From contig NC_066579.1 in NCBI RefSeq assembly GCF_024323335.1, positions 353,531,400 through 353,595,399 of the forward strand: a DNA stretch of 64,000 nucleotides. Reading direction: 5' to 3'. The position numbers and the translations under genes are program-made. Under the pieces are notes generated by a model, which was given only the letters and a program-made list of their open reading frames with translations, was not told the DNA's origin and searched no databases. Within the stretch, counting starts at the first letter, position 1. Every line of letters starts with the position of its first letter. The stretch comes from Lathyrus oleraceus. Taxonomy: Eukaryota; Streptophyta; Magnoliopsida; Fabales; Fabaceae. Below, piece by piece: positions 25,880 through 40,158 of this stretch.

Positions 25880-27380
25880 TGTTAGATACCCAAAAGTGCT
25901 TATTTAAGCTATCAAATATGGGCATCTTTCACTCCATTTCCTTGCTAAAGAGTTCGAAACCACCTTTGTTTTAGATGAATTGCAATACAATGATAAACGA
26001 TCTTGGTACCTTTGATTTGTGTGTTATTGTGCAGGAATTAGGCATGAGATAATAGAAAATGAAGGCACAAGAAAGTTGGCAAAGGGACCAAAAAAAAAGG
26101 ATGCATTCATCATCTTGCTCGCTAGGCGAGGGCTGTGGCGAAGAGCTCGCTAGGCGAGCACCCAACGAACAGCTCTAGTATTTTACAGTAGCAAACATCA
26201 ACAAACTCGCTAGGCGAGCAGCCATCGAAGGTGGTAGCGAACACGTCCAGACTTGGTCAAAAACGCAGCCAGCACTCACTCGCTAGGCGAGCCATTAGCG
26301 AGCTCCCAGCGAGCAATTCCAGTAGCAAAACCTCTTAAGCTCGCTGGAGCAAAGGTTGAAGCGTGGGCTTCGCCTAGCGAAGGTTTTGTTCGCCTAGCGA
26401 ACATGCAAATCTGGCAAAGGATATTTCTTTGGGCGCAGGTGCCTCAGGTGCCTATTTCGGGGCTCGCTAGGCAAGCCATTCTGCTCGCCTAGCGAGCATG
26501 ACAGCTCAGTAGCAGCACTATAAGTAGCAGGGGCTACTTTTTGGAGCCATACCTTACACTTCCATACTTTTGTACTTTTTAGATATTTTTCCAGCATTGC
26601 TCTAGAGATACTTTGTGACCTAGAAATCATTTCTCTTCGTCTCTTAACAATCTTTCACAAAAAGAAGGTGGATTCCCATCCAATCTCGATTATTTGACTC
26701 GGATGTTGATCAACCTTCTTCCGAAACTTGTTCACCAAGCTACCATGAAAATGAGTAGCTAAGTTCTTCATTTTGTCAAGGTTAGATGTAGATGGTCATA
26801 AGCTTTGTGTGTATATGAGATGATCTTCATTTGTAACCTCTTTAATGATGAATATATGGTGAAAACTTTGTTTTATTGAAAACTCTTTGTGTTGGTTTAT
26901 GATCGAGAGATGTTTACCAACTCTTTACCTAGGTTTTCATCTAATCTTGTTTGTTAGCTAGAGATAGTAACGAATGATTTTGTTCACCATAAGGTTGAAC
27001 CAAAAAGTTGTCATTTTGATAGATTGTGTTAGAGATAAACAATGGATCAAAATGGGAAAACTCACAATGTGTGTTAGAGATAAACACATTGGGGGGACTT
27101 TGTGAAATAGTTTATCATCTAAAGGAGTTTATAAGTTTTGTTGATCGAACATATACATGCAAAGTGATCGTCGAACCCTAACTTTGGCAATATTTCTCAA
27201 ATATTAAAACCAAATCTTTTACCGTATTTTCTCACACTTTTATGCAAGATACCGTGACTAAAACTAAAACCCCCTTGTTACTACGAGTTAAGAATTGAAA
27301 CAACTGTCGAACGGCGGCGATATCTCACAATCCCTGTGGAGACGATAACAAAAACCCGACACTTAAAAACACAATCAACA
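25880..27380 (+). repeat. 3' LTR of gypsy element D
   Basis: Near-identical to 16341-17852, including the dyad cluster (26117-26500). It lacks about 11 bp of the dyad region present in the 5' copy. It ends CAATCAACA and is followed by the target duplication AGTAG. Confidence 0.95.
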
Positions 27381-27385
27381 AGTAG

Positions 27386-28487
27386 TCCATTGGAAGAAGA
27401 GGTATACGTGTCACAACCTCATGGATTTATTAAAAAGAATCAGGTAGAGATGGTGTACAGGTTACATAAAGCATTGTATGGACTAAACCAAGCTCCTAGA
27501 GCTTGGAATCTGAAAATTGTTTCATTTTTCAAGCTTCAAGGATTCATAAAGTGTGAGATGGAGTATGACGTCTATGTTTAGGATACTTTATAAGGCAATA
27601 TGCTTCTAGTATGTATGTATGTTGATGACATATTACTAACAGGAAGTTGTGAACATGAGATAATTAAGTTCAAGAAGGTGTTGATGAATGAGTTTTAGAT
27701 GACTGATCTAGGAAATATGACATATTTTTTAGGGATTAATATTTTATACTCTAAGAAGGGTATCATTCTGCATCAGCTGAAGTATGAACTTGAACTTATG
27801 AAGAGGTTTGAGTTGATGAATTCAAAGGTTGCGGTCACACCTTCAGAAACAAATCACAAATTCGATTCTAATCCTGAGGGTAATGATTTAGATTCTATAA
27901 CTTTCAAGAAGTTGGTTGGATCTATGAGATATTTGTCTAATACCAGACCTAATAATTTCTATGCAGTTGGAATGGTTAGTAGGTTCATGAGTAAAATGAA
28001 GTGGTCTCATTATCAAGCTACTAACAGGATTCTGAGGTATATTAAAGGGACTCTGAAGTAAGGAGTTTTATTCACTTCTTGTGAAAAGAATAATTCAGAG
28101 CTGACATGTTACTCAGACTCTGATTGGTGTGGAGACAGAGTTAACAGATGAAGTACTTCTGGATATTTGTTTAAGTGTCTGGGAGATTATATTTCTTGGT
28201 GTTCCAAGAAGCAGCCAGTTATTGATTTGTCAACCTGTGAATTTGAATACATTTTAGGTGATATGGCTGCATGTCAAGCTGTTTGGCTTCTGAATTTACT
28301 GCAGGATTTGAAGGTCAAGGTAAACAAGCCTCTAAAGCTGATGATTGATAACAAGTCTACAATCAATGTTGCCAAGAACCTAGTGTTGCATGGGAGAAGC
28401 AAGCACATTGAGAGTAAGTCTCATTTTATGAGAAGTCAGGATCAGAATGGAGTGTTAGAAATTATGCATTGTAGCACCCCGAAGTAG
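27386..28487 (+). pseudogene. Copia C pol, 3' part (RT C-terminus and RNase H)
   Basis: Picks up the RT frame exactly where element D interrupted it (PLEEEVYVSQPHGF). The catalytic YVDD near 27618-27629 is intact. Several stops follow: TAG at about 27580, another before 27699, and others near 28060 and 28149. RNase H (about 28100-28487) keeps CYSDSDW and the DNKST and GRSKHIE regions. The stop at 28485-28487 matches an internal stop also seen in element B. Confidence 0.9.
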
Positions 28488-28593
28488 CTGGAAGATGTTC
28501 TGACGAAAGCGATCAAGACTAATCAATTTCTCCACTTGAGGGATGTAATTGGTGTTGTTAGTTTTGATTAACTGAATATGAGTTAAAGGATTG

Positions 28594-28847
28594 TGTTAGA
28601 AGTAATTCATAGTCAGTATTAGTAGTATTAATTTTGTTAAACTTAACCTATATAATGTAGGTTAGCATTTTGCCAACGTGGAGTTATTATTTGTGTGTAT
28701 AATAATTGTAGCTGTCAATAGTGGTATGTGTGTAACCATTTCCTGTAACTGTTGGAAGAGTAGTGAAAGTTTGTTATTTCAATTCTCTCTCTTCTCTCTC
28801 TTCTCTCTCTTCTTCCATCTTCATCTTTACCACCTTGTGCACTAGTA
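28594..28847 (+). repeat. 3' LTR of copia element C
   Basis: Aligns with 12939-13164 and is longer mainly through extra CTCTCT units near 28785-28815. It ends CACTAGTA, a degraded form of CACCAACA, followed by AAAAC, a near match to the left flank. Confidence 0.88.
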
Positions 28848-28879
28848 AAAACTTAGTTAGAGATTGCATAGTATTATCC

Positions 28880-28923
28880 TTTAAGATGCACATCTCGTGA
28901 GGGTTAGTATGAAAATCTCACAT
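28880..28923 (+). repeat. Right copy of the repeat flanking copia C, first part
   Basis: Resembles 12775-12815 and continues after the CACTA element at 30682-30800. The CACTA insertion has split it. Confidence 0.5.
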
Positions 28924-30678
28924 CACTACTACAAAAAATACATGTAACATCTGACACGAAGTTGATTTAATCTCAGTTAAAGAGGCGAGGTAACGAATGA
29001 CGTCATGAAAAGTGACCATTTTATACTTCGATTTAAGAATAATCAAGGGGTTAGTTGAAATGGTCATGGGTTCGACCCCTAACAATATTTTTTTTTAAAA
29101 TTTTCCAAACTAGTACCATATAACTCTTAGTTTAATAACAAAACCGAAGGAAAAGATATATATATATATATATTTTTTTAAATACGCATTACATTGTTTA
29201 CATAGAATATTAATAAATTAATTTGCTTACAAACTACATTGTTTAAACAAAATAATACATTGTTTACACGAAATATTAAAGTAAAAATGTTGAATCTAAT
29301 TCATTGTCATCGTTGTCGGTGAAGAGTAAATGTTGGATATCTTGGAGAAGAGAAAATGTCAAGGATCCCCGTTTCATAGATCTTGAGGAAGATCAAATGT
29401 ATGATAGAAAACAAAAAGAAAATGTTAGATAAATAAATTAAATATTCAGTTATATGATTATTCAAGAACAGAAACCTTGAAACCAAATAATTTTATGCTC
29501 TTGCAATCCATCCTTCAGAACTTTTCCCAAACAAAATAAACGCCTTTTTAAGTTTCAAAGTTTTCATGTCAAATATTTTATTATCAATTTTTAATATTCA
29601 AAATGCTTTTATAATTAGAGTTTTTGGTTTCACGAAGATCACTAATGACATTGTCTTGAGCGTTGATACTCATTAAATGGATGACGAAAATTTGTTTAAG
29701 GACGGTGAAGAAATTGAGTAAACACACTTATATTTTACCTTAGTTATTACTCTAAATCGAGGTAAAATGTGTTTCTTTTTAGATAAAAAATATAATAAAA
29801 TATGTTCTACCCCAAGCGTAACATACCTCTCAACTTCTGTTAAAAATCGAGGGGGGAAACGTTTTTATATTTACATTGTTTACATAAAATATTAAAATAA
29901 ATTATTTAAACAAATCAAGATTTTGACAATGGATTATTGGAGAACAACATATCTTTTTAAATTTCTGATAAGTTATCTGTTCCAACTAAGAGAATTTTTT
30001 TTTGTACTTGTAATTCATCCCAAAGAGATTTAATTATCTTGAGCAAATAGTTTTATGCAAAATGCTTTCACACGAAAGAGAAATGGATGATTGTGTTTAA
30101 GAATAAATTTCGCAATGTTGTCAACTGAGGAAAGTAATAAATTTCTCAATATTTTTTTTGATTGACAACATATGAATGTTATTATAAAAATACAACAAAA
30201 ACATCAACATCATTATGTGAGTAAATTGCAAGCAAAAAAAATATTTTATTCAAGATTGAAGAATATTGAACATTTTTTCTACCTTGCAATATATCCCAAA
30301 GGATGATGTGAAGATTTTGGAGCAGCTACATAGAAGTTAGGTTTATGGTAGGGTCTGATTAACGAGTTCTTTTATAGTAAAATATGATAATCTAATCTCT
30401 TAGTTATTAAATATAACCAAATGTATAAATCATTAATTTAAAAATTAAAAATTAAATAAAAAGAAAGACACCACTTTTAAAGAAATAAAAATATAAAATG
30501 CTGTTGGTGGGATTTGAAACATGTCCTGAATTATTTTTCCCCTCGATTATAATTAGAAACTGAGGGAATATTGGTATTTATTTTTAAAAAATAAAACATG
30601 ACACGCCTTGACATTTACCTCGATTTTTGGTTGGGTCAAGTAAAAACTTTGTCATGAAATATATTATTTGTAGTAGTG
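28924..30678. mobile_element. Non-autonomous CACTA (En/Spm-type) transposon
   Basis: Starts CACTACTACAAAAAATA and ends with the near-perfect inverse, TATTATTTGTAGTAGTG. Three-base target duplications CAT stand on both sides (28921-28923 and 30679-30681). TIR sequence and duplication length are diagnostic of the CACTA superfamily. About 1755 bp long with no transposase-like frame, so it would depend on an enzyme supplied in trans. Short CGAGGTAAA-like motifs recur in both orientations near the ends and could be subterminal binding repeats. Confidence 0.88.
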
Positions 30679-30681
30679 CAT

Positions 30682-32539
<1,858 letters not shown>

Positions 32540-34111
32540 ATGACTTCAAGTTATTCAATAAATAAACCCCCATTCTTTAATGAAGAAGAGTATAATTTTT
32601 GGAAAGAGAAAGTGATTTTTTTTCATAAAGGGATGGATCATGGTATTTGGAAGGTCGTGAATTAAGGTTCATTTGTTCCTACATATGATGTTGATGGTGT
32701 TGTAGTGAACAAAACTGAAAAAGATTGTAACAAAGATGATAAAAAAATATGCAACGCAATTTGAAAGAAAAAACTGTCATCACTACCGCTCTTAGTCTTA
32801 ATGAATTTTTGCGAGTTTCTCACTGCGAGACTACAAAGGAAATATGTGACATCCTCCAAATTATCCATGAAAGAACTACTGAGGTAAAGATTGAAATATT
32901 TGGCACATTAACTCATGAGTATGACTCTTCATAATGAAATCTAAAGAGAATATTAATCAAATGCAAACACAATTTACCCATATCACGGGTCATATGAGAA
33001 CTATAGGAAAAATATTTTCAAATGAGGAAATAGTTGTAAAAATTCTTAGATGCTTAAATCTTAGTTGACAACCTAAAGTCACTGCGGTTTACGATATAGG
33101 GATCTACCAATTATGTAAACACACACCCTTTTTGACAAACTGCATGAACACGAGATGGAACTAAAAAGACTTGCCTCAGATGAGGAAGGATAAAAAAATC
33201 AAAAGCCTAACACTTAAAGCTGAGGAATCTGACTCTAACAGTGACATGTCTTTTATTGTTATTAACTTTAAAATATTCCTAAGGCATGAGAAGTAACAAA
33301 AATAGGAACAAGAAAAATATGAGGAAAAAGCCACATTCATCCCCACATGCTACATATGCAGAAAGAAAGGGCACATCCGACCAAACCATCCTTTAGATAA
33401 AAAGGAAAATCATAAGAAATTTAAGAAATCCTAGAAAAGGGAAAGAAACCTTACATTGCATAGAAAGATAACAATATGGAATCCTCACACGATGAAGAAG
33501 AAGTCAACATCTATCTTATGGAAAATCATCACAACAATGAAGTAACCTCTTGTTTTTCTTATCTTGATTTTTTTCACATTTGTAAGAAGCTATCAAAAGA
33601 AACAAAAAAAATCGAAAAAAAATCTTTTATATCCAAGGATATAATTTATTCTCTTGAAACTAAAAATAAAAACCTTGAAAAAAAAATATAAATTTTTAGA
33701 GAAAGACAAAATGATATGTTTAAAACTCTTTTACTTTTAACGAAGAGGATGAACCTGACAAGTGCAATGATTGTGACATTTTGAAAAAATGAAATTTGCG
33801 ATCTTCAAAAGACACTTGTCAAGTTCACCTAAGGAAGAGATAACTTAAATCTTATATTGGGAAATCAAAAGCTTCCTACAATAAAATTGGTCTCGGCTAT
33901 CAACCTAGTAATAACAATAATAACTTTAATAATATTTATAATGTTAAATTCACCTGCAAAACCTTAAAATGAAATTATTACAATAAAGAAGATCATATTG
34001 TCATGATATATCCACCTATTTTATGAGTGTGTTCAAATTTCCCAAAAACTTGTATGAGGAGATAAAAAAAGCTTATAAGAAACTATTGATGGGGTAATAA
34101 CTGTAACAAAA
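32540..34111 (+). pseudogene. Copia-type gag relic E
   Basis: From the ATG at 32540 the translation (MTSSYSINKPPFFNEEEYNFWKE) resembles the start of copia Gag proteins of the UBN2 type. A stop follows after about 40 codons. Further pieces in changing frames show the Gag helix region (about 32749-32930), then a zinc-knuckle relic at 33348-33390, CYIC-x4-H-x4, with the last cysteine replaced by histidine. Charged K/E-rich sequence continues to about 33720. No protease, integrase or RT was found. The relic is heavily decayed and runs into the LINE fragment near 34112. Confidence 0.72.
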
Positions 34112-35110
34112 AAAGGTATTTGCTGGAAAAGCTAGAAGAAAATATGCCAAATCAAGGATCATATGAGCCTTGGCTTTAGAAATATTGGGAGATTTCAATG
34201 AAGCTCTTCTTACTAAGCAAGTTTGGAGGCTGGTTATCAATAGAGATTCTATCTTACATCAGAGTCTAAAAGCCAAATATTTTCCTAACTCTACTATCTT
34301 TGAAGCCAATAAAAATAGGGAAACAATTATAGATGGCAAAGTATCATTCAAATGAAAGATAAAATGCTCAATGGCTGCTGTTGAAGGATTGGGAATTGAA
34401 ATAGGACTAAAGTTTGGGAGGATCCTTGGATTCCCTATCAAGGATGGCTTAAATTCTTAACTTGGAAGCCATTAGACTCCAATATACTTTGGATTGGGGA
34501 CCTAATTGATCAAAGGAATATAACTTGGAACTCATAGCTTATTAAAAATACTTTCATTCCCTATGATGTTGATAGAATCCTGCACATCCCTAAAGGAAAC
34601 AAGGATGAGGAAGATGTCCTAATATGGATGGGTAACACTAAAGGTGAGTACACAGTGAAATCAGGGTACCACTGGATTATCAACCAAGATAATAAAGATG
34701 ATCCTGAAGCTTCTAACTATAGAGAGAAAACTATCATTTGGAAAAAAAAATTGGAACACTGACTCTATTCCTAGAGTTAAGGCCCTTATGTGGAGAATCC
34801 TTAATGTGATCAATCCTTAATGTGATCAATCCTGTGCATAGTGAGCTTATTAAGAGAGTGGTTAAATGCCCCATATCCTGTCATATATGTCTCAAGCATG
34901 AAGAAAAAATTGATCATATATTTCTTCTTTGTTTTTGGACCAAGAAGGTTTGGTTTGGCTCTACTATAAACTTAAATTTTGAGAACCAGCAGAAATTAGA
35001 TATACAAAACTGGATGTGGTAGATAGTTAGATAGCAAGATAAGAATATCATAGACAGAGTCACGAATATCATATACAGTATTTGCTGGTCCAAAAATAAA
35101 ACCATTTTTT
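34112..35110 (+). pseudogene. LINE (non-LTR) ORF2 C-terminal fragment
   Basis: In successive frames this encodes pieces typical of the region after RT in plant L1-like LINEs: ICWKS-KKICQ, LGFRNIG, EALLTKQVWRL, LKAKYFPN, WEDPWIP, VLIWMGNTKGEYTVKSGY. A zinc-binding RT-associated region follows (C-x2-C, then H and C, about 34872-34960). Stops and small frameshifts interrupt it throughout. The reverse transcriptase itself is absent, so this is a 5'-truncated copy, as usual for LINEs. The frame may continue towards 35378, where a solo LTR has inserted. Confidence 0.8.
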
Positions 35111-35378
35111 ATTACAAAATCATCTCCGATGAGGAAAGCATAATTTATGCAGAGAAGTTAAGTTATAAGGATAATATTAAACATAATGACTACCCAAAAG
35201 TAGACCAACAAACTATTAATCTCAACTATATCAAAATTAATATAGAACATAATAGAGATAACATGAAGAAGAGAGATTAACCTACCAAAGATAACTTGCC
35301 CCATGATAAAAGAATGAAAGCTTAGCGCAAAGAGAGAGATCATCCTCAAAGAAAAGATGGTCTTCACCTGCAGAAAAT
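35111..35378 (+). other. A-rich continuation of the LINE locus, left of solo LTR
   Basis: Lys/Asn-rich translation with stops. It ends with AAAAT, the target duplication of the solo LTR. Sequence of similar character resumes at 40159, so the two were probably contiguous. Confidence 0.45.
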
Positions 35379-37190
35379 TGTAGCACCTCAAATTTGCACC
35401 TCCCATTTTGTACATTCATTTAATATTAGGTCATTAACATAACATTGTCCACTGCATAGCATTGCATTGTCCATTTGCCCAAGTGCAAGTTCATTAAGTC
35501 AAGACTGGTTAGGAGGATCAGTCAATCAAGCAAGCAAGTGCATATCCTATTGAAGCAAAGCCCTAAGGTTGATTCTACAAGTTCATATGACCTAGGGATC
35601 ATTTTGGAGTGGTTTGTCCAAGGATTGGATGATCAAAGCTCAACAGTCAAGCTGAATTGCATCTGAAACCCTAGAAAGTCAACTGTAGTCAACTGTGCCT
35701 GAAATCATGGATTTGAAGGTGGGAGATGGTTTTAGAGGTCTCATTCATGTCCATACAAGTCTCATTTGACATTTCAAAGATCAAGATTGAAGAATTTGAG
35801 GTCAGATGGAAAGTTTCCAAAAATAGTAAGTGACCTGTAATTTCAAACTGCCAAAAATGGAAAGGTCTTCTCCTCAAATTTACATCATTATACAAGCTTC
35901 AAATGAAATTTTGTCCAACATGAAAGTTGAAGATGTTGCTCCCACCTTTCCAAAAAGTCCAAGAACATCCATTTCTCATGTGTGGTTGGCAAGTTATGAT
36001 CAAATCATTGTCAAGAATTTTTGAACTTCAACAAGGGATAACTTGCACACCGTTTGGCCAAATTGAGTGAGGTTTTTTGGAGCAATCTCCATTTGACATG
36101 AGCTATCATAATCCTTCATCACATTTCATCAAAAATCATCATACAAAAAGTCCATTTTTCAAGTGAATCAATTTGAATTTTTTGGAGGGAAAAGGTGATT
36201 TTGAAAACTATGCACAATTTTCACTCCAAACCAATTGCATTGGCCTTGAAACAGAAATTGCAACTTGCTGCAAGGGATTTTGGCACTGTTCCATTGGCGC
36301 ATGATCATAAGGGCATTTTGGCAAAATTGCATAACATGTTCAATTCACTAATCCATTTCCATTTTTGCTAATCATGTTTAACAAGTTGGATTAATAGGTG
36401 GTATTTAAAGCTAATCATAACAGAATTCTGCATCAACAATTCACAATCTCAGATCCAAACTCATTTTCATCTCAAATTCTCTCAAATTCTCTCAAATTCT
36501 ATCAAACTTTTTCAGCTTTTCTTCATCAAATTTCACCATTCCTTTTGCTTGTTCTTGTGCTAATCATGATCTGCAGGAAATATTGAAGATCTGTTGAAGC
36601 AAACATTGGAGAATTCTTGAAGAATTGCAACTGTTGAAGCTTGAACATGTTCATGGCATTTGGAGATTTCTTCGAATCTAAGCATTGCTGAGCTAAAGTA
36701 CATCATTCATTCATCTTCCTCATCATCATAGATCATCTGTTTTCACCTTCCAGGCTTTGAAACCAACAAATCAAGTGCTGCATCTTCAAAGAGGTTAGAA
36801 CTCGATTGCTCCAATTCTCACAATTATCATGTGGCTTTTGTAGATCTTAGCATGTAGAGCATTCTGCAATTTGAATCGTGCAATTTCATTAAGTTTTGAG
36901 CAAGTTATGTGGATTTGAAATCTGGATGTTGAAACTTGTTTTGATCGATGCTCATAATATAGTTAGAATTAATTGAAATTAAGGCCGGATTAGTGTTGTG
37001 CATGATGAGATGATTCGATTGGTATATTGCTTGTTGATTTCCGTAACAAAAAGTTCATGTTGATGATGAACAGCAAGAACACGCGTTGAATGCTTGAGTT
37101 TTGTTTCCAGAACTTCCTTTGATCTTCATAATCCATGTTTGCATGCTTTTTTCGTGTTTGTGCGCCATGTGACCAGTGGTGGCGTGCCAC

Positions 37191-37225
37191 CTCACTTAAT
37201 GAAACGCAGCGTTTCATTAAGTGAG
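37191..37225. other. Perfect 16-bp inverted repeat in solo LTR
   Basis: Arms CTCACTTAATGAAACG and CGTTTCATTAAGTGAG are exact complements around a CAG loop, giving a strong hairpin. It stands between a CCAGTGG-like motif (about 37171) and a tRNA T-arm-like sequence (37245-37261). Confidence 0.9.
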
Positions 37226-37244
37226 CGCCATATTTGAAATCCTC

Positions 37245-37261
37245 AGCGGTTCGATTCCGCT
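37245..37261 (+). other. tRNA T-arm-like sequence in solo LTR
   Basis: AGCGG TTCGATT CCGCT forms a five-base-pair stem with a seven-base loop, the geometry of a tRNA T arm, and includes a Pol III B-box-like core GGTTCGATTCC. It is followed by CCACA. No full tRNA cloverleaf could be built, so it is not called a tRNA gene. Confidence 0.45.
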
Positions 37262-40158
37262 CCACAGCATTCATATGTTTTGCCTCTTGCATTTTATTCC
37301 AATTGTGCATATCATGTTAACATGCTTCCTTCCATATTTTTTTATTTTTCTTCCACATTCAAAAAATCACAACTCTCTCAATAATAATCCATTTCACATG
37401 AGGTTTTTTATGCCATGATCCTTGTGATGTCTTTTATTTTTTGATGATTTTTAATAAATTTGTGCACAGTTGAAAAAAATAATTGCCTAGGGTTTGTTCT
37501 AACATGTCATTCCTTGCATATAGCTTGCCATTTCATTTGTGAAATCATGATGGTTGATCCAAAATTCTTGAAATTTTACATGTCTGTTTTAGACTCATTC
37601 CTGGTCATTTTGGTATATGGTTTGCGATTTTTTCATTCCTGGATTGTGAGATATGCTCTGATCTTTGGAGGTGTGACAATTTGTGTCACACCATTTCTTG
37701 TCCAACTTCTTGAATTTCTTTATTATGCCATATGAACTCTAAATGACCTGAATTTTTGCATGTTGACTCTCCTGGATGTTAAGTTTGAATGTGAGCTTTT
37801 GTGGATTTTTTGAGTGCATTTCCAATTTGTTTGAGATTTTCTCCCCTGTTTGGCCAATTGTGGACCTTTTGTGAGTCATGATCTCATATGTTTTGTGAAA
37901 TTCTTGTGGTTTATTGGATGGACTTGAAATTTGGCATGTGTATTATAGACATCTTGAAGTTTGCCATGGTTTTGGTTTCACTCATTTATCATGTTTAGTT
38001 TCTGTTTTATGATTGCTTGAAGTTGATGCATGATTTAATGCGTTGTATGAGCTTGTTTGAGTATGCTTTGGCTTGATGAATTTAATTGACTTTCTTCCCT
38101 TGGTCCAAATGACTTGAAATTTGGTGTGTAGGTCATGTTATGAAGGCTGTTTGACCATGAATATTTTGGTGATTTATTGAAATGTTTGTGAGTGGATTTG
38201 AATTGGATCTTTCTGTTTGGTTCTATGAGGTTCTAACTTGCATGTTTGACCATGATTGATGTATGAAATGATATTGGTTGATGATATGAATGTGAGACCA
38301 CTTGGATTTGATTCTTATTTGATTGATCTTGATTTTTGATAAGTTTCATGTTCTGTTTTGGTTTATTGCTCCCATTTTGACCCTAGTCTTGTACTAGTGG
38401 TTTGTGTTCTCACATTTGAGCTTTGTTTCAGGTCAAAGAGCCCAATTGCTTATGCTTGATGATGTGCACTCAATTGGAGTTGGTTTATTGATTGTTTATG
38501 ACTAACTTTGAGTTTGTTTTGTAGGCATTGAGACTTGTGCTTATGCCTTGTGGCTTGCACCTTTGTGCATTAATGCTTGTTATCTGTTTGTGCTGTGGAC
38601 TTGTAATTGTCTGTTTGCTTTTTGTTTGTCTGGTATACTGATTATGTTGGATTGATTTCAGGTACCTTAGTTGCTATAGTTCCCTTGTGAACTTGTGTTT
38701 GCTTTGCTTGCTAGCTTGAGCATTGAGGTATAATGATCTCTTCTCCATGTAGTCTGGAAGACCTGGCCTGTTACTTGGCCAGGCACCTGTCTGAAGTCCT
38801 CCTTAAGAGGCGATGCTTGTGCTTGTTTATATTTGTCCCCAAGCAGGAAAAGACCTTTGATAAGGCAATTGGCAGATACAAGAGATGTGCAATCCATCTC
38901 CTGCTCTTCTGTTGAGTCGTCCCTTTGCTCGCACAACTGGTGTTGATGCATTGTGGACATTAACCCAAGATCCTTGTACAGTTGTACAGTTGAGTCAGTG
39001 TCATAAGTGTAGAAGGGTTCCCACTTTCTGAACCCACACTTCATTTGTCTGAAAGCTCTCCCAGGCCAGGGATAAGAGCTGTGAAGTCTCATCTTCACTC
39101 ACCTTTCATCAGCTTCACCCTAACTCTCAATGTTAGGGTTAAGAGCTAACATCACCCGATTACAGTTGTGTTGCTCCTGCAACCTAACCCTTTTGTTTGA
39201 GCCCCCCTTGGTGTGTATATAGTGTGTGCTATCTGTGATTGTTTGCTTTGCTATTGCCTGTGCTTTAGGATAGCTTGCTCCCTGTGCAAGTTAGCTAGCA
39301 ACCTTGACTTAGGGATGATTATGCATGATAACATCTAGGCTCGAGTCGTAGTCTCCCTAGTTGTGTCTCCCTCTGTTATCTGGTTAGGCTAGTCCTGTGT
39401 CCCTGCGTAGGGGAACTACGCCGCCCTGATCCTCATACCAGATGAGGTACGTAGGCAGGAGATGAGCTGATCTCTCCGGGCGCCTTTTTTTTGTTTTATC
39501 TCTTGCGTGTGTTAGGAGATGGATGTAAGACCAGCGATTGGCATTCCGTATCCTCTTGTTGTGTGCTTGGAGTTTGGTATAAGTCCATCAAGTGGCATCT
39601 GGTTTCCAGTGTGGGTGTGTTTTGGTCCGAAATCTGATGTAAGTCCAGCGATTGGTATTCGGATTCCACGTTTGCCTGTGTCTGTTGTGTTTGCGTGTGT
39701 GAGCCGAGCTACGAATGCTCTGATTCTTCTTCGTCCAAGAAGATACGTATGCAGAGGATGCGACATCCTCGCGAGCATGTTTTTCCCCCAATCCGAACTA
39801 CTTCGACTCTGATGTCTATGTTTGATAGACTAAGTAGGCCCAGGATGCGATAACCTGCCGAGTCAGTTTTGTCTGTTTTCTTGTGACTCTTTCAGCCTGT
39901 GTAGATGTTTGTTTGAGCAGTGTTTTAGCAACCATATTCCTTCCTTTTGTGCGTGGATCCCGTCGAGTACGACGGATGCGTAGGGGTGCTAATACCTTCC
40001 CTTCGCATAACCGAATCCCGATCCCATTCTCTTTGGTCGCGAGACCATGTCCTTTCCAGGTTTACTCTGAGCGTTTCCTTTCTCTCTTTTGGGATAAATA
40101 ACGCACGGTGGTGGCTCTGTTGTTTCGTTTTCCCGCCGGTTTTTCGCGTAATGCGACA

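Larger units (their letters stand above)
35379..40158 (+). mobile_element. Solo LTR of an Ogre/Tat-like gypsy element (4.78 kb)
   Basis: The sequence begins TGTAGCACC and ends ATGCGACA, flanked by identical five-base duplications AAAAT (35374-35378 and 40159-40163). No internal element sequence lies beside it, so it is best explained as a solo LTR left by recombination between two LTRs. The 3' part has features I associate with legume Ogre/Tat LTRs: repeated ACGTAGGCA-like and GGATGCGA-like motifs (39440-39850), a GGTGCTAATACCTTCCCTTC block shared with element G (39985-40005), and TAACGCACGGTGG near the end. The size also fits. Open frames inside it are not gene-like. Confidence 0.85.

Noticed and set aside
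29060..29085. Pol III B-box-like GGTTCGACCCC suggesting a SINE or tRNA gene
   Set aside because: No A box at the right distance and no cloverleaf; it is part of the CACTA internal sequence.
33476..33691. Charged 71-residue frame as an independent small gene
   Set aside because: It fits as a further piece of the decayed copia gag E and has no start or domain of its own.
38667..39098. 143-residue minus-strand open frame in the solo LTR
   Set aside because: It lies inside a noncoding LTR, shows no recognisable domain and runs antisense to the element; long LTRs often contain chance frames.
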